A DNA stretch of 64,000 bases from an uncultured Chloroflexales bacterium (GTDB taxonomy: Bacteria; Chloroflexota; Chloroflexia; Chloroflexales; Chloroflexaceae). Of the stretch, positions 44,598 to 53,291 are shown in pieces. Below the pieces are notes generated by a model. It saw nothing but the letters and a program-made list of their open reading frames with translations, had not been told where the DNA came from and searched no databases. The translations under genes were made by a program, and so were the position numbers. Location of the stretch: assembly GCA_937902315.1 (NCBI GenBank), contig CALGUG010000047.1:58546-122545 (forward strand), written 5' to 3'. The stretch's first letter is position 1; each line of letters opens with the position of its first letter.

Positions 44598-44690
44598 TGA
44601 TCGCAGTTTGAGCCGATGGCTCTCAGCGATTATTGCTTGATCATGCGTTGTTGCGGTTTTTCAATCGTAACAACGCACTTTACTATTTCA

Positions 44691-44911
44691 TACCAAATTC
44701 GGTTGCTTCATTCTATTTGGCCTTCGGCAAAATGGAACTTGTCTCTTTTATCTTTCCTCGGTTTTGTTTTGGGCTGTTGCGCTTCATAGGGCGATAGAAC
44801 ACTCCTTTGCTGGGCGGGATGTTGATAGCCGTAGGCGGACGCGCCAGAGACCTTCTTTTTGGGGCAAAACCTAGCCGCAGCAATCTGAAGGAAATAAACG
44901 GGTTTGCTATA
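44691..44911 (+). repeat. Repeat B-A composite element 4
   Basis: Left end TACCAAATTCGG and internal TTTGGCCTTCGGCAAAATGG belong to repeat B. An inverted repeat A core (44825-44842) lies inside, and the right end is AAACGGGTTTGCTAT. The composite ends about 55 bp before the secD promoter. Confidence 0.75.
44825..44842 (-). repeat. Repeat A core, inverted copy 11
   Basis: Core with A for G at the first base, preceded by GCTGGGCGGGATGTTG and followed by GCGCCAGAGACC. Confidence 0.85.
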
Positions 44912-44964
44912 ATCTATCTACGTTGCTCCAATGCTTGGAATTGACAAGGCCGAGCTTGTTTGCT

Positions 44965-44993
44965 TTGACAGCGCCAATAGCAACTACTATAAT
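44965..44993 (+). promoter_or_regulatory. Consensus promoter of secD-secF
   Basis: TTGACA, 17-base spacer, TATAAT: a perfect sigma-70 consensus. It fixes the transcript start near 45000 and rules out the earlier secD start codon at 44931. Confidence 0.9.
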
Positions 44994-45035
44994 AGCGGGG
45001 TTGACGTTCTAACAATTCAGGAAGGTATTGTTGTT

Positions 45036-46433
45036 GTGCGAAATCGTAACCTTTACTTATTGATTTTGATTTTGATAGTAACAGGTCTGTCTCTTTGGAT
45101 TGACTTTGCACCGAACGACAATTGGTTGGGCCGCGATGTAAGCACACGTTTGGGCTTGGATTTGCAGGGCGGTACGCAAGTGTTGCTGCGCTCTGTCCAA
45201 GAAGACGTGACTGCTGAGCAGTTGCAGACAGCAGCTGGCGTCGTCGAGCGCCGTATCAATGGTTTGGGTGTAGGTGAATCGGTAGTCCAAACATCTGGTA
45301 CAAACCGCCTGATTGTTGAACTTCCTGGTGTAGCCAATCCTGAACAGGCTATTGATACCTTGCGCGGTACCGGTAAGCTCGAATTTATCGATCCCCAGGG
45401 CCAAAATCTTATGGTCGGCCAGTTGGTGCGAACCAGCGGTAGCCCGATCGTAGCCTCGGCGACTCCTAGCCAGACGCTCGCCCTTGAGGAGACCCCGATC
45501 TATCCGAGCGTAACCGATGGCGCTGATCTGGATCTCAGTGCCGTGCAGCCTGCCGTTGCTCAAGCTGCTGTGGGTATGCCGCAACGCCCGGCAGTCGCCT
45601 TCGCTTTCCGCAGCCCTTCGCGCGAACAGTTGGCGCAGTTCACCCAGCAAAATGTCGGCAGGCAGATGTGTATCGTGCTCGACAATGTTGTGCAGAGCTG
45701 CCCCTTCATTGAGCAGGCATTGGTCGATGGCAGCGGTATCATTTCGACCCAAACCCGTGAGGATGCTGATAGCATTTACAATCAGCTCAAGTACGGCGCG
45801 CTGCCCATTCCGCTTCAGGTTGAGACCAGCCGTACCGTAACCGCTACGCTCGGTCGCGCTTCGGTCGACGCCAGTCTGGTAGCCGGTATCGTCGGTTTGG
45901 CGGTGGTCGGCCTCTTTATGATCTTCTACTACCGCTTGCCCGGTCTGATCTCGGTGGTCGCGCTTCTGATCTATACCGCCATCACCTTTGCGCTCTATCG
46001 CCTTATTCCGATTACCCTTACGCTCGCCGGTATTGCAGGCTTCATTTTGTCTATTGGCCTTGCAGTCGACGCGAATGTGTTGATTTTTGCGCGCTTGAAA
46101 GAAGAGCTGCGCCGCAAACGCGAACTACGCCACGCTATTGAAGATGCCTTTGTTGAGTCGTGGCCTGCTATTCGTGACAGTAACGTAGCCACCTTGATCA
46201 CCAGTACGATCCTGTACATGTTCGGCAACAGCTTCGGCGTGAGCATTATCAAGGGTTTTGCATTAACGCTTGGTATGGGTGTAGTTATCAGCCTCTTCAC
46301 TTCGATTGTTGTGACCCGAACCTTGATGCGTTTGATCCTGCCGCTTCGCTCGGTGTACAACCCCTGGCTGTATGGTTTGGATCACGAAGACCAGAAGGAA
46401 GCCGCTCTTACAGACACAGGGCCAGCAGCGTAG
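45036..46433 (+). CDS. secD: Protein translocase subunit SecD
   Basis: A protein of 465 residues. A first membrane helix is followed by GLDLQGGTQVLL, the SecD signature, the periplasmic P1 domain, and five C-terminal helices with SIGLAVDANVLIFARLKEELR. With SecF it uses the proton gradient to help complete protein export. GTG at 45036 is preceded by AGGAAGG at ten bases. The frame continues left to 44931, but that part overlaps the promoter at 44965-44993. secF follows after 45 bp. Confidence 0.95.
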   Translation: MRNRNLYLLILILIVTGLSLWIDFAPNDNWLGRDVSTRLGLDLQGGTQVLLRSVQEDVTAEQLQTAAGVVERRINGLGVGESVVQTSGTNRLIVELPGVANPEQAIDTLRGTGKLEFIDPQGQNLMVGQLVRTSGSPIVASATPSQTLALEETPIYPSVTDGADLDLSAVQPAVAQAAVGMPQRPAVAFAFRSPSREQLAQFTQQNVGRQMCIVLDNVVQSCPFIEQALVDGSGIISTQTREDADSIYNQLKYGALPIPLQVETSRTVTATLGRASVDASLVAGIVGLAVVGLFMIFYYRLPGLISVVALLIYTAITFALYRLIPITLTLAGIAGFILSIGLAVDANVLIFARLKEELRRKRELRHAIEDAFVESWPAIRDSNVATLITSTILYMFGNSFGVSIIKGFALTLGMGVVISLFTSIVVTRTLMRLILPLRSVYNPWLYGLDHEDQKEAALTDTGPAA

Positions 46434-46478
46434 TCGCGATGGCTATGGTTATCTAGTATGTGAGGAGTACAGATTCTT

Positions 46479-47480
46479 ATGGAGAACCTCGTTCGCCATC
46501 GTTATATATGGTTTGCTCTGTCTCTGATAATGATTCTGCCAGGGCTTTACTTCTTGTTATTGCATCCGCTGGTCACTGAGGGCCAGTTCCGCATCGGCCT
46601 GCGCCCCAGCATCGACTTCAGCGGCGGTGCGCTCTGGGAGATCTCCTTTCCGCAAGCCACCATCGATAGCTTGAATACCGACGAGATCGCTCAGGTCTTT
46701 GCTGAAAACGGCTTCGATCAGGCTCAAGTGCAGCTCAGTAATACCGAGATCGAAGGCAAGCAGATCGCAACCGCACTGGTGCGAACCGTTGCCCTGAGCG
46801 CTTCGGATCCCAATAGCCAGCAAGAGGCCGTGCTTCAAGGTCTGCGAGCTAAGTATGGCGAAGTCCAGCGCGAGCGCTTAGAGAGCGTAGGCGCGACCGT
46901 CAGCCAAGAGAGTACCCGCAGCGCAATCATCGCGGTGATCGCGGCTAGTCTGGTGATTATGTTCTACTTGACGGTTTCCTTCCGCAAGGCGCCTCACCCC
47001 TTCCGTTATGGCGCTTGTGCGATCATCGCTATGTTGCATGACGTGATCCTGATTTTGGGCGTCGCTTCGATCTTGGGCGTCTTTATCGATATGGAGGTCG
47101 ATGCGCTCTTCCTGACCGCGCTGCTGACCATCATCAGCTTCTCGGTACACGATACGATCGTGGTCTTCGACCGTATCCGCGAGAATCTGCTCAACCGCCG
47201 CAGCAACCAGACCTTCGACGAGATCGTCAACTTGAGCATCGCCCAAACCATGCCGCGCTCGCTCAACACCCAGTTGACCTCGATCTTCACGCTGGTCGCT
47301 CTGTTGATGTTCGGCGGCGATAGCATCCGCAACTTCGTCTTGATCCTGCTGATCGGCATGTTGAGCGGTACCTTCTCGTCGATCTTCAACGCCGCCCAGC
47401 TCTTGGTCGTATGGGAGCACAAAGAGTGGCGTAACTGGTTCGGCCGTGGCAACCACGAGGTTGAAGAAGCCGCTGCCTAA
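46479..47480 (+). CDS. secF: Protein translocase subunit SecF
   Basis: A protein of 333 residues with six membrane helices. SIDFSGGALWEISF is the D-F-x-G-G SecF marker; the membrane part has AMLHDVILILGVASI and SFSVHDTIVVFDRIRENL, the conserved proton-path region. It partners SecD in the export complex. ATG start, and a strong hairpin terminator follows. Confidence 0.95.
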   Translation: MENLVRHRYIWFALSLIMILPGLYFLLLHPLVTEGQFRIGLRPSIDFSGGALWEISFPQATIDSLNTDEIAQVFAENGFDQAQVQLSNTEIEGKQIATALVRTVALSASDPNSQQEAVLQGLRAKYGEVQRERLESVGATVSQESTRSAIIAVIAASLVIMFYLTVSFRKAPHPFRYGACAIIAMLHDVILILGVASILGVFIDMEVDALFLTALLTIISFSVHDTIVVFDRIRENLLNRRSNQTFDEIVNLSIAQTMPRSLNTQLTSIFTLVALLMFGGDSIRNFVLILLIGMLSGTFSSIFNAAQLLVVWEHKEWRNWFGRGNHEVEEAAA

Positions 47481-47502
47481 GCAGTAAAAATCGTTTGACA
47501 TA

Positions 47503-47547
47503 CAATGAGAGGGTAGCTGAACGTTCAGTTACCCTCTCATTGTGTTT
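47503..47547 (+). terminator. Terminator of secDF
   Basis: A perfect 20-bp inverted repeat (47503-47522 and 47523-47542, starting CAATGAGAGGG), followed by TGTTTG. The long stem may also work in reverse. Confidence 0.8.
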
Positions 47548-47635
47548 GTAAACCTATGCTAGATCGAAGCATATCGCATCCGCTTCAGTTCAGCCTTTGA
47601 GCGGCTAGCTCCCACCCTCAAACAAGGCTTTAACC

Positions 47636-47653
47636 GCGTCCGCCTACGGCTAC
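47636..47653 (+). repeat. Repeat A core, forward copy 12
   Basis: Exact core with left flank GAGCGGCTAGCTCCC...AAGGCTTTAACC and right flank CAACAGCCTGCCCGC. Confidence 0.85.
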
Positions 47654-47752
47654 CAACAGCCTGCCCGCCTCAAGAGGCTTATATCGCGTCGATGCCTCAT
47701 CCCTTTACAGCCATACACGCTCGTACCGCTAGGAAAACAAAAAAGCGGGAGA

Positions 47753-47793
47753 AAAAAGTATGAGAGCTTTCGCTCTACAGGGCGAAAGCTCTC
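47753..47793 (-). terminator. Terminator of the small membrane protein gene
   Basis: GAGAGCTTTCGC and GCGAAAGCTCTC pair; read leftward, ATACTTTTTTC follows. Confidence 0.85.
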
Positions 47794-47821
47794 ACAACAA
47801 ACGTAGTTGAAATTCACTTCG

Positions 47822-48019
47822 TTAAGCTCCAAATAGCAAACGTAATACAACGATCGTCCCAATCAAACCCAACACCCACGGAATGACATTGATGCCGCCC
47901 TTCTCTTGCTCGCGACGCAGCACCAGATCAATATGGGGTTCGGCTTTTGGTTTGCGAATCGCCTCTAGGCTGGCGATCAACATAATCGATATCAGGCTGG
48001 CAATGATAAAGACTTGCAT
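47822..48019 (-). CDS. Small two-helix membrane protein
   Basis: A protein of 65 residues: a helix at about 2-18, a charged loop with HIDLVLRREQEKGG, and a second helix at about 45-63. ATG at 48019 has AAGGAG seven bases upstream; a GTG six bases earlier is too close. Not recognised, but the start signal and the own terminator argue that it is a real gene. Confidence 0.7.
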   Translation of the reverse strand: MQVFIIASLISIMLIASLEAIRKPKAEPHIDLVLRREQEKGGINVIPWVLGLIGTIVVLRLLFGA

Positions 48020-48295
48020 AACCACTCTCCTTCTTGTATCTCTATCAACGTGGAAGCAGCGTTCTTTTGAGTATCAGTATAGCTATGTCAGACTGCGGTA
48101 GGCTGGTGGTGACACTGCGGTGAGACTCGGGTGCTCGAATTGACTCAATCTTATTGGCTCAAACACAACGTTTATCGGATAGATACGTTAAAAATATATA
48201 TGACAAGCTACCCTATTTGGCAGAGAAGCGTACAATAGAGATATGACAATTCTCGGCTTGCCTCATGTAGGTTTGAGCAATAAGGATGATAGATT

Positions 48296-49375
48296 ATGAA
48301 CAAAAGCATTGTTGTGCTGGAAGGTGACCAGACCGGGCAGGAGTTGTTAGAAGAAGCCTTGCGCGTACTTTCGCCCGATGTGATCGGAATCGAATTAAAC
48401 TTCGAGCGCTTTGACCTGAGCCTTGAGAATCGGCGCGCCACGAAAAACAAAGTGGTCGAAGAGGCCGCCGACGCTATGGTGCAGGCCGGTTTGGGCTTGA
48501 AGGCTGCTACGATCACGCCCGAAACCAAAGGCGATGTGGGCAGCCCCAACGCTCTGCTGCGCGAACGAATCGACGGCACCGTAATCGTGCGCACCGGGCG
48601 CCGTATCCCGGGTGTGCGACCTGTCGGCGGCGTCTACGCTCCGGTCGCGGTCATTCGTATGGCGGTCGGCGATGCCTATGGTGCCAAAGAGTGGCGCGAA
48701 GGCGAAGGCTTAGACGAAGTTGCCATGCGCACCGAGCGCATCACGCGACGCCACTGCCGTGCCGTGGCCGAATACTCCTTCCGTCATGCCCAAAAGCTGG
48801 GCGCGAAGGTCTTTGGTGGGCCGAAATATACCGTCAGCCCCATTTACGAAGGCATGCTGAAAGAAGAGATGGATGAGGCAGCCAAGCGCTATCCGCAGGT
48901 GCGCTACGAGCCGCAGTTGATCGACGCTACCTACGCCCTTCTGATCACCAATGCGGGCGATGGCTTGGTTATTCCCTCGCTTAACCGCGATGGCGACTGC
49001 TTGAGCGATATGGTCTTGCAGATGTTCGGCTCGATCGCTGGCTCGGAATCGCTCTTGATTAGCTTCGACGACAACTGGCATACACGCGTCGTAATGGCCG
49101 AGGCACCTCACGGCACTGCACCCGCGCTGTTCGGCAAAAATGTCGCCAACCCCATGGCTATGATTTTGGCGGGCGCTTCTCTGCTCTCGTATGCGGGCAG
49201 CAACCAAGCGACTTTGGCTGGTCGCGCGATCGTCGAATCGGTCTTCGAGGCGGTCTACGACGGCATCAAAACCGCCGACCTGCAGGGCCACGCTTCGACC
49301 ACCGAGTTCACCGACGAGGTGATTCGCCGCGTGCGCACCAAGCTGGCGGTATGGCCTTCGCTCGATGCCGCCTAA
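48296..49375 (+). CDS. Isocitrate/isopropylmalate dehydrogenase family protein
   Basis: A protein of 359 residues. It shows diverged versions of all family landmarks: EGDQTGQELLEEAL for the N-terminal GDGIGPE, Arg-rich LRERIDGTVIVRTGRR, GDAYGAKEW for the catalytic tyrosine region, FGGPKYTVSP with the catalytic lysine, NRDGDCLSDMV for the metal-binding GDxxSD, and EAPHGTAPALFGKNVANPMA for the cofactor loop. It is therefore an NAD(P)-dependent decarboxylating 2-hydroxyacid dehydrogenase; substrate (isocitrate, isopropylmalate, homoisocitrate or tartrate) is not settled. It is a lone gene. Confidence 0.85.
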   Translation: MNKSIVVLEGDQTGQELLEEALRVLSPDVIGIELNFERFDLSLENRRATKNKVVEEAADAMVQAGLGLKAATITPETKGDVGSPNALLRERIDGTVIVRTGRRIPGVRPVGGVYAPVAVIRMAVGDAYGAKEWREGEGLDEVAMRTERITRRHCRAVAEYSFRHAQKLGAKVFGGPKYTVSPIYEGMLKEEMDEAAKRYPQVRYEPQLIDATYALLITNAGDGLVIPSLNRDGDCLSDMVLQMFGSIAGSESLLISFDDNWHTRVVMAEAPHGTAPALFGKNVANPMAMILAGASLLSYAGSNQATLAGRAIVESVFEAVYDGIKTADLQGHASTTEFTDEVIRRVRTKLAVWPSLDAA

Positions 49376-49510
49376 ACATCGCTGCGCTTAGCTTACTACT
49401 TTAGCTGGTAGAAATATTTGCCTTTCTAATATTTGGGTAATTTTGGAGTAATACCAGCTTGATAGAGTGTGCCTGTCGACTTCGAACTAGTAAATCAACG
49501 AGGTACTACA

Positions 49511-49621
49511 ATGGAACCGATTACTTGGCTCTTGTTGGCAGCAGCAGCAGTAGGCTCGGCCGGGCTTTGGTACAGTTGGAAGCGACGCTCTGGCGCTGGA
49601 GATTCGAAAGAAGATAAGTAG
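49511..49621 (+). CDS. 36-residue single-helix membrane microprotein
   Basis: ATG at 49511 to TAG at 49619-49621. The product starts MEPITWLLLAAAAVGSAGLW, one membrane helix, then YSWKRR and a short hydrophilic tail ending in DSKEDK. CGAGG lies upstream and a strong terminator starts 27 bp downstream, so the unit looks like a self-contained transcript. No family recognised; it could be a small regulator or a toxin-like peptide, which is speculation. Confidence 0.55.
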   Translation: MEPITWLLLAAAAVGSAGLWYSWKRRSGAGDSKEDK

Positions 49622-49647
49622 TTTCTCCTTAGCAGATGAACTCGGAA

Positions 49648-49684
49648 GAGGCATCCTTCGTATCGAAGGATGCCTCTTCTTGTG
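49648..49684 (+). terminator. Rho-independent terminator
   Basis: GAGGCATCCTTCG and CGAAGGATGCCTC around a three-base loop, then TTCTTGT; ends the microprotein transcript. Confidence 0.85.
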
Positions 49685-49687
49685 CTA

Positions 49688-49742
49688 GCAGATCCGCTCT
49701 GCCAAAGGCCAAAAAAGAAAGTGATCGACTGGATTTGCTATT
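49688..49742 (+). repeat. Repeat B half-element 5
   Basis: CCGCTCTGCCAAAGGCCAAA and the end CTGGATTTGCTATTA. Only one half of an element is present; it is the only repeat seen in the gene-free stretch 49622-49984. Confidence 0.6.
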
Positions 49743-49984
49743 ACGAGTCCTTTGTTGTTCAAAAACTCTTCGCTTGGCGAGCAGGCTCAATTGTGTGAAT
49801 GGATCGTGGTACAATACTATCGTTGTGAAGGAGTGTTCTATAGTCTCGAAATGAACCTATGAACACGTCTTTATGAACAATTTGCGAGCCTTGGAATGAG
49901 CAAATTGGCTTGCGGCTTGTTCGTGCGTGTTTCGTGGAACATGTGGCGCACTATTGTATTCTCTGTAATGGGAAGTGAAACACC

Positions 49985-50659
49985 GTGGCAATTGAAAAAC
50001 CTCATATAATCCTTTTTGGCCCTCCTGGAGCTGGCAAGAGCACGCAGGCCGCCCTGTTGGCAAAACGTTGGCCGATCGAGACGATCTCAACCGGTAAGAT
50101 GTTGCGCGAAGAGGTGGCAGCCAAAACGCCGCTTGGCTTGCAGATACGCGATAGTTTGGCGCGGGGCGAACTTACCGACGACAGCATTATGATCTCGGTT
50201 GTAAAGGGTTGGCTGAGTGCATTACCCAAGGATAAAGGCTTTCTGTTGGACGGTTTTCCACGCACAGTGCCGCAAGCCCATGCGCTTGACGAGATATTGC
50301 GCGAACTAGACCGCCCATTGACGGCTGTGATCAGCTTGAATCTGACGGTTTCCGAGGCGATCTATCGCCTTGGTGGGCGACGTCTCTGTTACGGTGTGAC
50401 CCCTGAAGAGATTCTGCATATTAACGATGAAGCCGCAGTTGCATCTTGCTTAGCGCGAGGTGGCTTGTTGGTGCAACGCCCCGACGATCTTCCCAATGCG
50501 ATTGTGCATCGTATTGCGGTGTACGATAGCGAGACCGCTCCCGTGCTCTCGTTCTACGAAAATAGCGGTATTCGTTATACAATTGATGCGTCGGGTTCTC
50601 CCGATGAAGTTGCAAAACGAATTGATGACGTGTTGCAGGCACAACAAAACAAGTCCTGA
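49985..50659 (+). CDS. Adenylate kinase family protein with a degenerate LID
   Basis: A protein of 224 residues. P-loop GPPGAGKST lies at 12-20, then ISTGKMLREEV, FLLDGFPRT (about 87-95) and LLVQRPDD, all standard adenylate kinase segments. The LID (about 130-160) should carry four zinc cysteines or the H-S-D-T set; here only two cysteines remain (RRLCYG and ASCLARGG) in a changed context. It probably interconverts AMP, ADP and ATP or a related pair. GTG start. 13 bp before the thioredoxin-TPR gene. Housekeeping adk usually sits by secY, so this may be a second, divergent copy. Confidence 0.85.
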   Translation: MAIEKPHIILFGPPGAGKSTQAALLAKRWPIETISTGKMLREEVAAKTPLGLQIRDSLARGELTDDSIMISVVKGWLSALPKDKGFLLDGFPRTVPQAHALDEILRELDRPLTAVISLNLTVSEAIYRLGGRRLCYGVTPEEILHINDEAAVASCLARGGLLVQRPDDLPNAIVHRIAVYDSETAPVLSFYENSGIRYTIDASGSPDEVAKRIDDVLQAQQNKS

Positions 50660-50672
50660 AGCGAGGAACTAG

Positions 50673-51530
50673 ATGACAAGTTATTCGGCTCAGGTTGTAA
50701 TCGATGTTAATGAGCAGAATTTCGAGCAAGAGGTCTTGCGCCGATCTTATGATGTCCCGGTAGTGGTTGACTTCTGGGCACCTTGGTGCGGCCCTTGTCG
50801 CCAATTGGGGCCGGTGTTAGAGCGCTTGGCCCAAGCGGGCGCGGGATCGTGGGTGCTCGCTAAGTTAAATACCGATGAGAATCAGCGCTTGGCTCGGGCC
50901 TTCCGGATTCAAGGCATTCCAGCGGTTAAAGCCTTCCGAGATGGCAAGATTGTCGATGAGTTCACCGGAGCGCTGCCCGAGTCGCAGGTTCGCGCTTGGC
51001 TCAATCGAATCGTTCCTTCCGAGGGTGATGCCCTGGTGGCGGCCGCCGAGCAGCTCGAGGCCAGCAACCCCGAAGAGGCGATCGCGCGCTATCGTCTGGC
51101 TTTAGGCAGCGATCCTCAGAATGCGAATGCCTTGTTTGCTTTGGGGCGCTTACTGCTCACGATGGGCGACGACGAAGGCCCGCAGCTTTTGCGCGAAGTG
51201 CCGGGCAGCTCGCCGTTGTTTGGGCGCGCCCAAGCCCTGCTCGGCTTGGTCGACTTCTTTAAGCAGGCTGCCGATGCCAACGAGCAAGAGCTGTTAGAGC
51301 GCTCTACTCAGCCGAGCGACTACGAGGCCCGTTATCAGCTTGCGGCTGTCTTTGCGCGCACGCAGCGCTATGAAGATGCCTTCAAGCAGCTATTGGCGAT
51401 TGTGCAGCGCAACCGCGCCTTTGGTGACGATGCGGCTCGCAAGACAATTCTCAGTTTGTTCGCGCTGCTAGGCAACGATCACCCCTTGGTGTCGAGCTAT
51501 CAGCGCAAGTTGGCGAGCGCTCTCTTTTAA
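50673..51530 (+). CDS. Thioredoxin-TPR co-chaperone, CnoX (YbbN) like
   Basis: A protein of 285 residues. The thioredoxin domain has WCGPC at 38-42 (FWAPWCGPCRQ), cis-Pro at GIPAVKAF, then from about 115 TPR-like helices (NPEEAIARYRLAL, NANALFALGRLLL). E. coli CnoX protects unfolded proteins from oxidation and passes them to GroEL and DnaK. Unlike E. coli CnoX, this one keeps both active-site cysteines, as in Caulobacter-type proteins. GAGGA precedes the ATG. Confidence 0.9.
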   Translation: MTSYSAQVVIDVNEQNFEQEVLRRSYDVPVVVDFWAPWCGPCRQLGPVLERLAQAGAGSWVLAKLNTDENQRLARAFRIQGIPAVKAFRDGKIVDEFTGALPESQVRAWLNRIVPSEGDALVAAAEQLEASNPEEAIARYRLALGSDPQNANALFALGRLLLTMGDDEGPQLLREVPGSSPLFGRAQALLGLVDFFKQAADANEQELLERSTQPSDYEARYQLAAVFARTQRYEDAFKQLLAIVQRNRAFGDDAARKTILSLFALLGNDHPLVSSYQRKLASALF

Positions 51531-51568
51531 AGCCTACTCTTCAGCAGAATACAGCTTCTCTTCTGGTC

Positions 51569-51603
51569 GTGAGGGATGTGGCATGTAAGCGCTGCATCCC
51601 TCA
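51569..51603. repeat. Hairpin after the CnoX-like gene
   Basis: GTGAGGGATG and CATCCCTCAC pair around a 15-base loop. There is no U tract, so terminator function is uncertain. Confidence 0.5.
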
Positions 51604-51677
51604 CGGCTTGTTCGCGCTTGCTGCAGAGTATGCAAAGCGTTGGCGTTAAGCTCTTTTCCCCAAAGCAGGCTTCTAGC

Positions 51678-51695
51678 GCGTCCGCCTACGGCTAT
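51678..51695 (+). repeat. Repeat A core, forward copy 13
   Basis: Core with the last base T for C. It opens the largest composite: A (51678), B (51763-51905), B fragment, C hairpin, inverted A (52056). Confidence 0.85.
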
Positions 51696-51762
51696 CAAAT
51701 CGCTGTCCCTCCCAACCAGCAGCTATAAGGCTTGTGTGCTCCAACATTCGGTCCATCATATA

Positions 51763-51905
51763 ATACCAAATCCGGTTGATTAGGTTCTCTTTGGCCTTCG
51801 GCAGAGCGGAACGTGACTCTTTCTGTTGTGTGCTCACACAACCCTTTTCCCGGCTTTTTGTTTTTCTGAGCGGAGAGCATGCACGTCTTTAAACGGATTT
51901 GGTAT
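51763..51905 (+). repeat. Repeat B element 6 (best preserved)
   Basis: 143 bp with perfect 12-bp terminal inverted repeats ATACCAAATCCG and CGGATTTGGTAT. Inside are TTTGGCCTTCGGCAGAGCGG, a hairpin GTTGTGTG-CT-CACACAAC and CCCTTTTCCCGG. No coding capacity. Confidence 0.9.
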
Positions 51906-51907
51906 AA

Positions 51908-51945
51908 GTTCTCTTTGGCCTTCGGCAGAGTGGTCGTTGTCTCGC
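51908..51945 (+). repeat. Repeat B internal fragment
   Basis: GTTCTCTTTGGCCTTCGGCA repeats the segment at about 51784-51803 directly after the end of element 6, as if a second insertion or a partial tandem copy. Confidence 0.7.
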
Positions 51946-51977
51946 CTTCAAGGTGTGGCAGCGAGAGACAGCGTTTG

Positions 51978-52022
51978 AACCTGCCAGCTGCTTGCAGCTG
52001 GCAGGTCGCAGCGAATGCTGCG
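51978..52022. repeat. Repeat C hairpin, copy 2
   Basis: AACCTGCCAGCTGC and GCAGCTGGCAGGT form a stem, followed by CGCAGCGAATGC. Matches 35161-35205. Confidence 0.7.
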
Positions 52023-52055
52023 CAATAGAGACCCTTTGCGATGGAAAGAGACTTG

Positions 52056-52073
52056 GTAGCCGTAGGCGGACGC
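52056..52073 (-). repeat. Repeat A core, inverted copy 14
   Basis: Exact inverted core, followed by GCGCTTAGGACCTTTTTGG. Confidence 0.85.
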
Positions 52074-52189
52074 GCTTAGGACCTTTTTGGAGGAATATGT
52101 CCTTCCGCCAGTATGATGAACAATCTCGCAGCAGAGCGCCAGAATCATCACAACATGGCCCCGATCATGTTGACGAGCTGCGAATCGCT

Positions 52190-53149
52190 TTAGTCAGCTT
52201 GCTGAAATTGGGCCTCGATGGCTTGCCAGTCGCTCAAGAGGGCGCGCATATGCTCGGGCAAGGGCGCATGTAAACGCAGCGGCTCTTGGGTTTTGGGGTG
52301 GGGCAATTCGAGGCTGATGGCGTGCAGCAAGTGGCAGCTGAACTCGATGCCTTTGAAGCTGCTGGGGCCGTGGTAGCGCGTATCGCCCAGTAGCGGATAG
52401 CCGCCATAGGCGAGGTGCAGGCGGATCTGGTGGGTGCGCCCGGTGATCGGCGAGGCTTCGACCAGCGCGGCGCCGTCGAGCTGTTCGAGCTTGCGAAAGT
52501 GGGTGTGGGCGTGTTTGACGCGCGTGCCACCCGGCAAGACACGCCCGATCTCGCTGAGCGGATAGACTTGGAAGCGTCCTCCGCGCGAGCGCCCGTGGCC
52601 GGTTTCGACTTCGAACTCTGCGGGTGGCTCGCCGCTGCAGATCGCAAGGTAACGTTTGCGAGTCTGGTGCTGTTTGAAGGCTTGATAGAGCGCTGAATTG
52701 CAGCTTGGGTGGCGCGAAAAGACCAGAATGCCCGAGGTGTCGCGGTCGAGCTGATGAGCCATATGCAAGTAAGGCTCGCCGCCGTCGCGTTGGCGCAGAA
52801 AGTGTTCGAGCGCGAAGAGCGCATTGCCTTGGATATCCCAAGGGACGACGCCGCTGTACCAGCCCTGTCGTTTGTAGAGCGCCAAAACCCATTCGTCTTC
52901 GTACAAAATATCGGCTTGACCGAGGTCGAGCTGATCGTAGGCACCGTTGGGCGGCTGGCTCACAATGATCGCATCGCCCGGAGCGATGGGCGGAAGAGAC
53001 CCGGCATAGCGTTGGCCGTTGACCCACACGCCGCCGTGGGCGATCACTTCGCTGGTGCGCGGGCCGATGTGGGCATAAATCAGCTCTTCGAGTGAGGAGT
53101 GCAGGTCGGATTCGCTGATCTGGAAGCGCAGCGGGCCGTGCTCAGTCAT
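52190..53149 (-). CDS. RluA family pseudouridine synthase
   Basis: A protein of 319 residues. An N-terminal S4-like RNA-binding part (about 14-66, GGVWVNGQRY) is followed by the catalytic domain with HQLDRDTSGILVF (catalytic Asp135), the segment SPITGRTHQIRLHLA and GDTRY. RluA enzymes convert uridines to pseudouridine in rRNA or tRNA. The usual H-R-L-D-R is H-Q-L-D-R here, a mild change. It is a single gene; the target site is unknown. Confidence 0.92.
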   Translation of the reverse strand: MTEHGPLRFQISESDLHSSLEELIYAHIGPRTSEVIAHGGVWVNGQRYAGSLPPIAPGDAIIVSQPPNGAYDQLDLGQADILYEDEWVLALYKRQGWYSGVVPWDIQGNALFALEHFLRQRDGGEPYLHMAHQLDRDTSGILVFSRHPSCNSALYQAFKQHQTRKRYLAICSGEPPAEFEVETGHGRSRGGRFQVYPLSEIGRVLPGGTRVKHAHTHFRKLEQLDGAALVEASPITGRTHQIRLHLAYGGYPLLGDTRYHGPSSFKGIEFSCHLLHAISLELPHPKTQEPLRLHAPLPEHMRALLSDWQAIEAQFQQAD

Positions 53150-53291
53150 AATGATACTTTGCTCGTTACAGGCTAAGATCTTGTCGATACAGATCGCAAT
53201 GAGGCGTTAGATTAGCGCTATTTGGCGGAACCACAGCAGAATTATACCAGACTGGCCCCGCTTGCGGCGTTGTACGGGCGAGCTTGCACTT

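Noticed and set aside
44931..45035. Longer secD N-terminus
   Set aside because: It would include the consensus promoter 44965-44993; the GTG at 45036 has a proper ribosome binding site.
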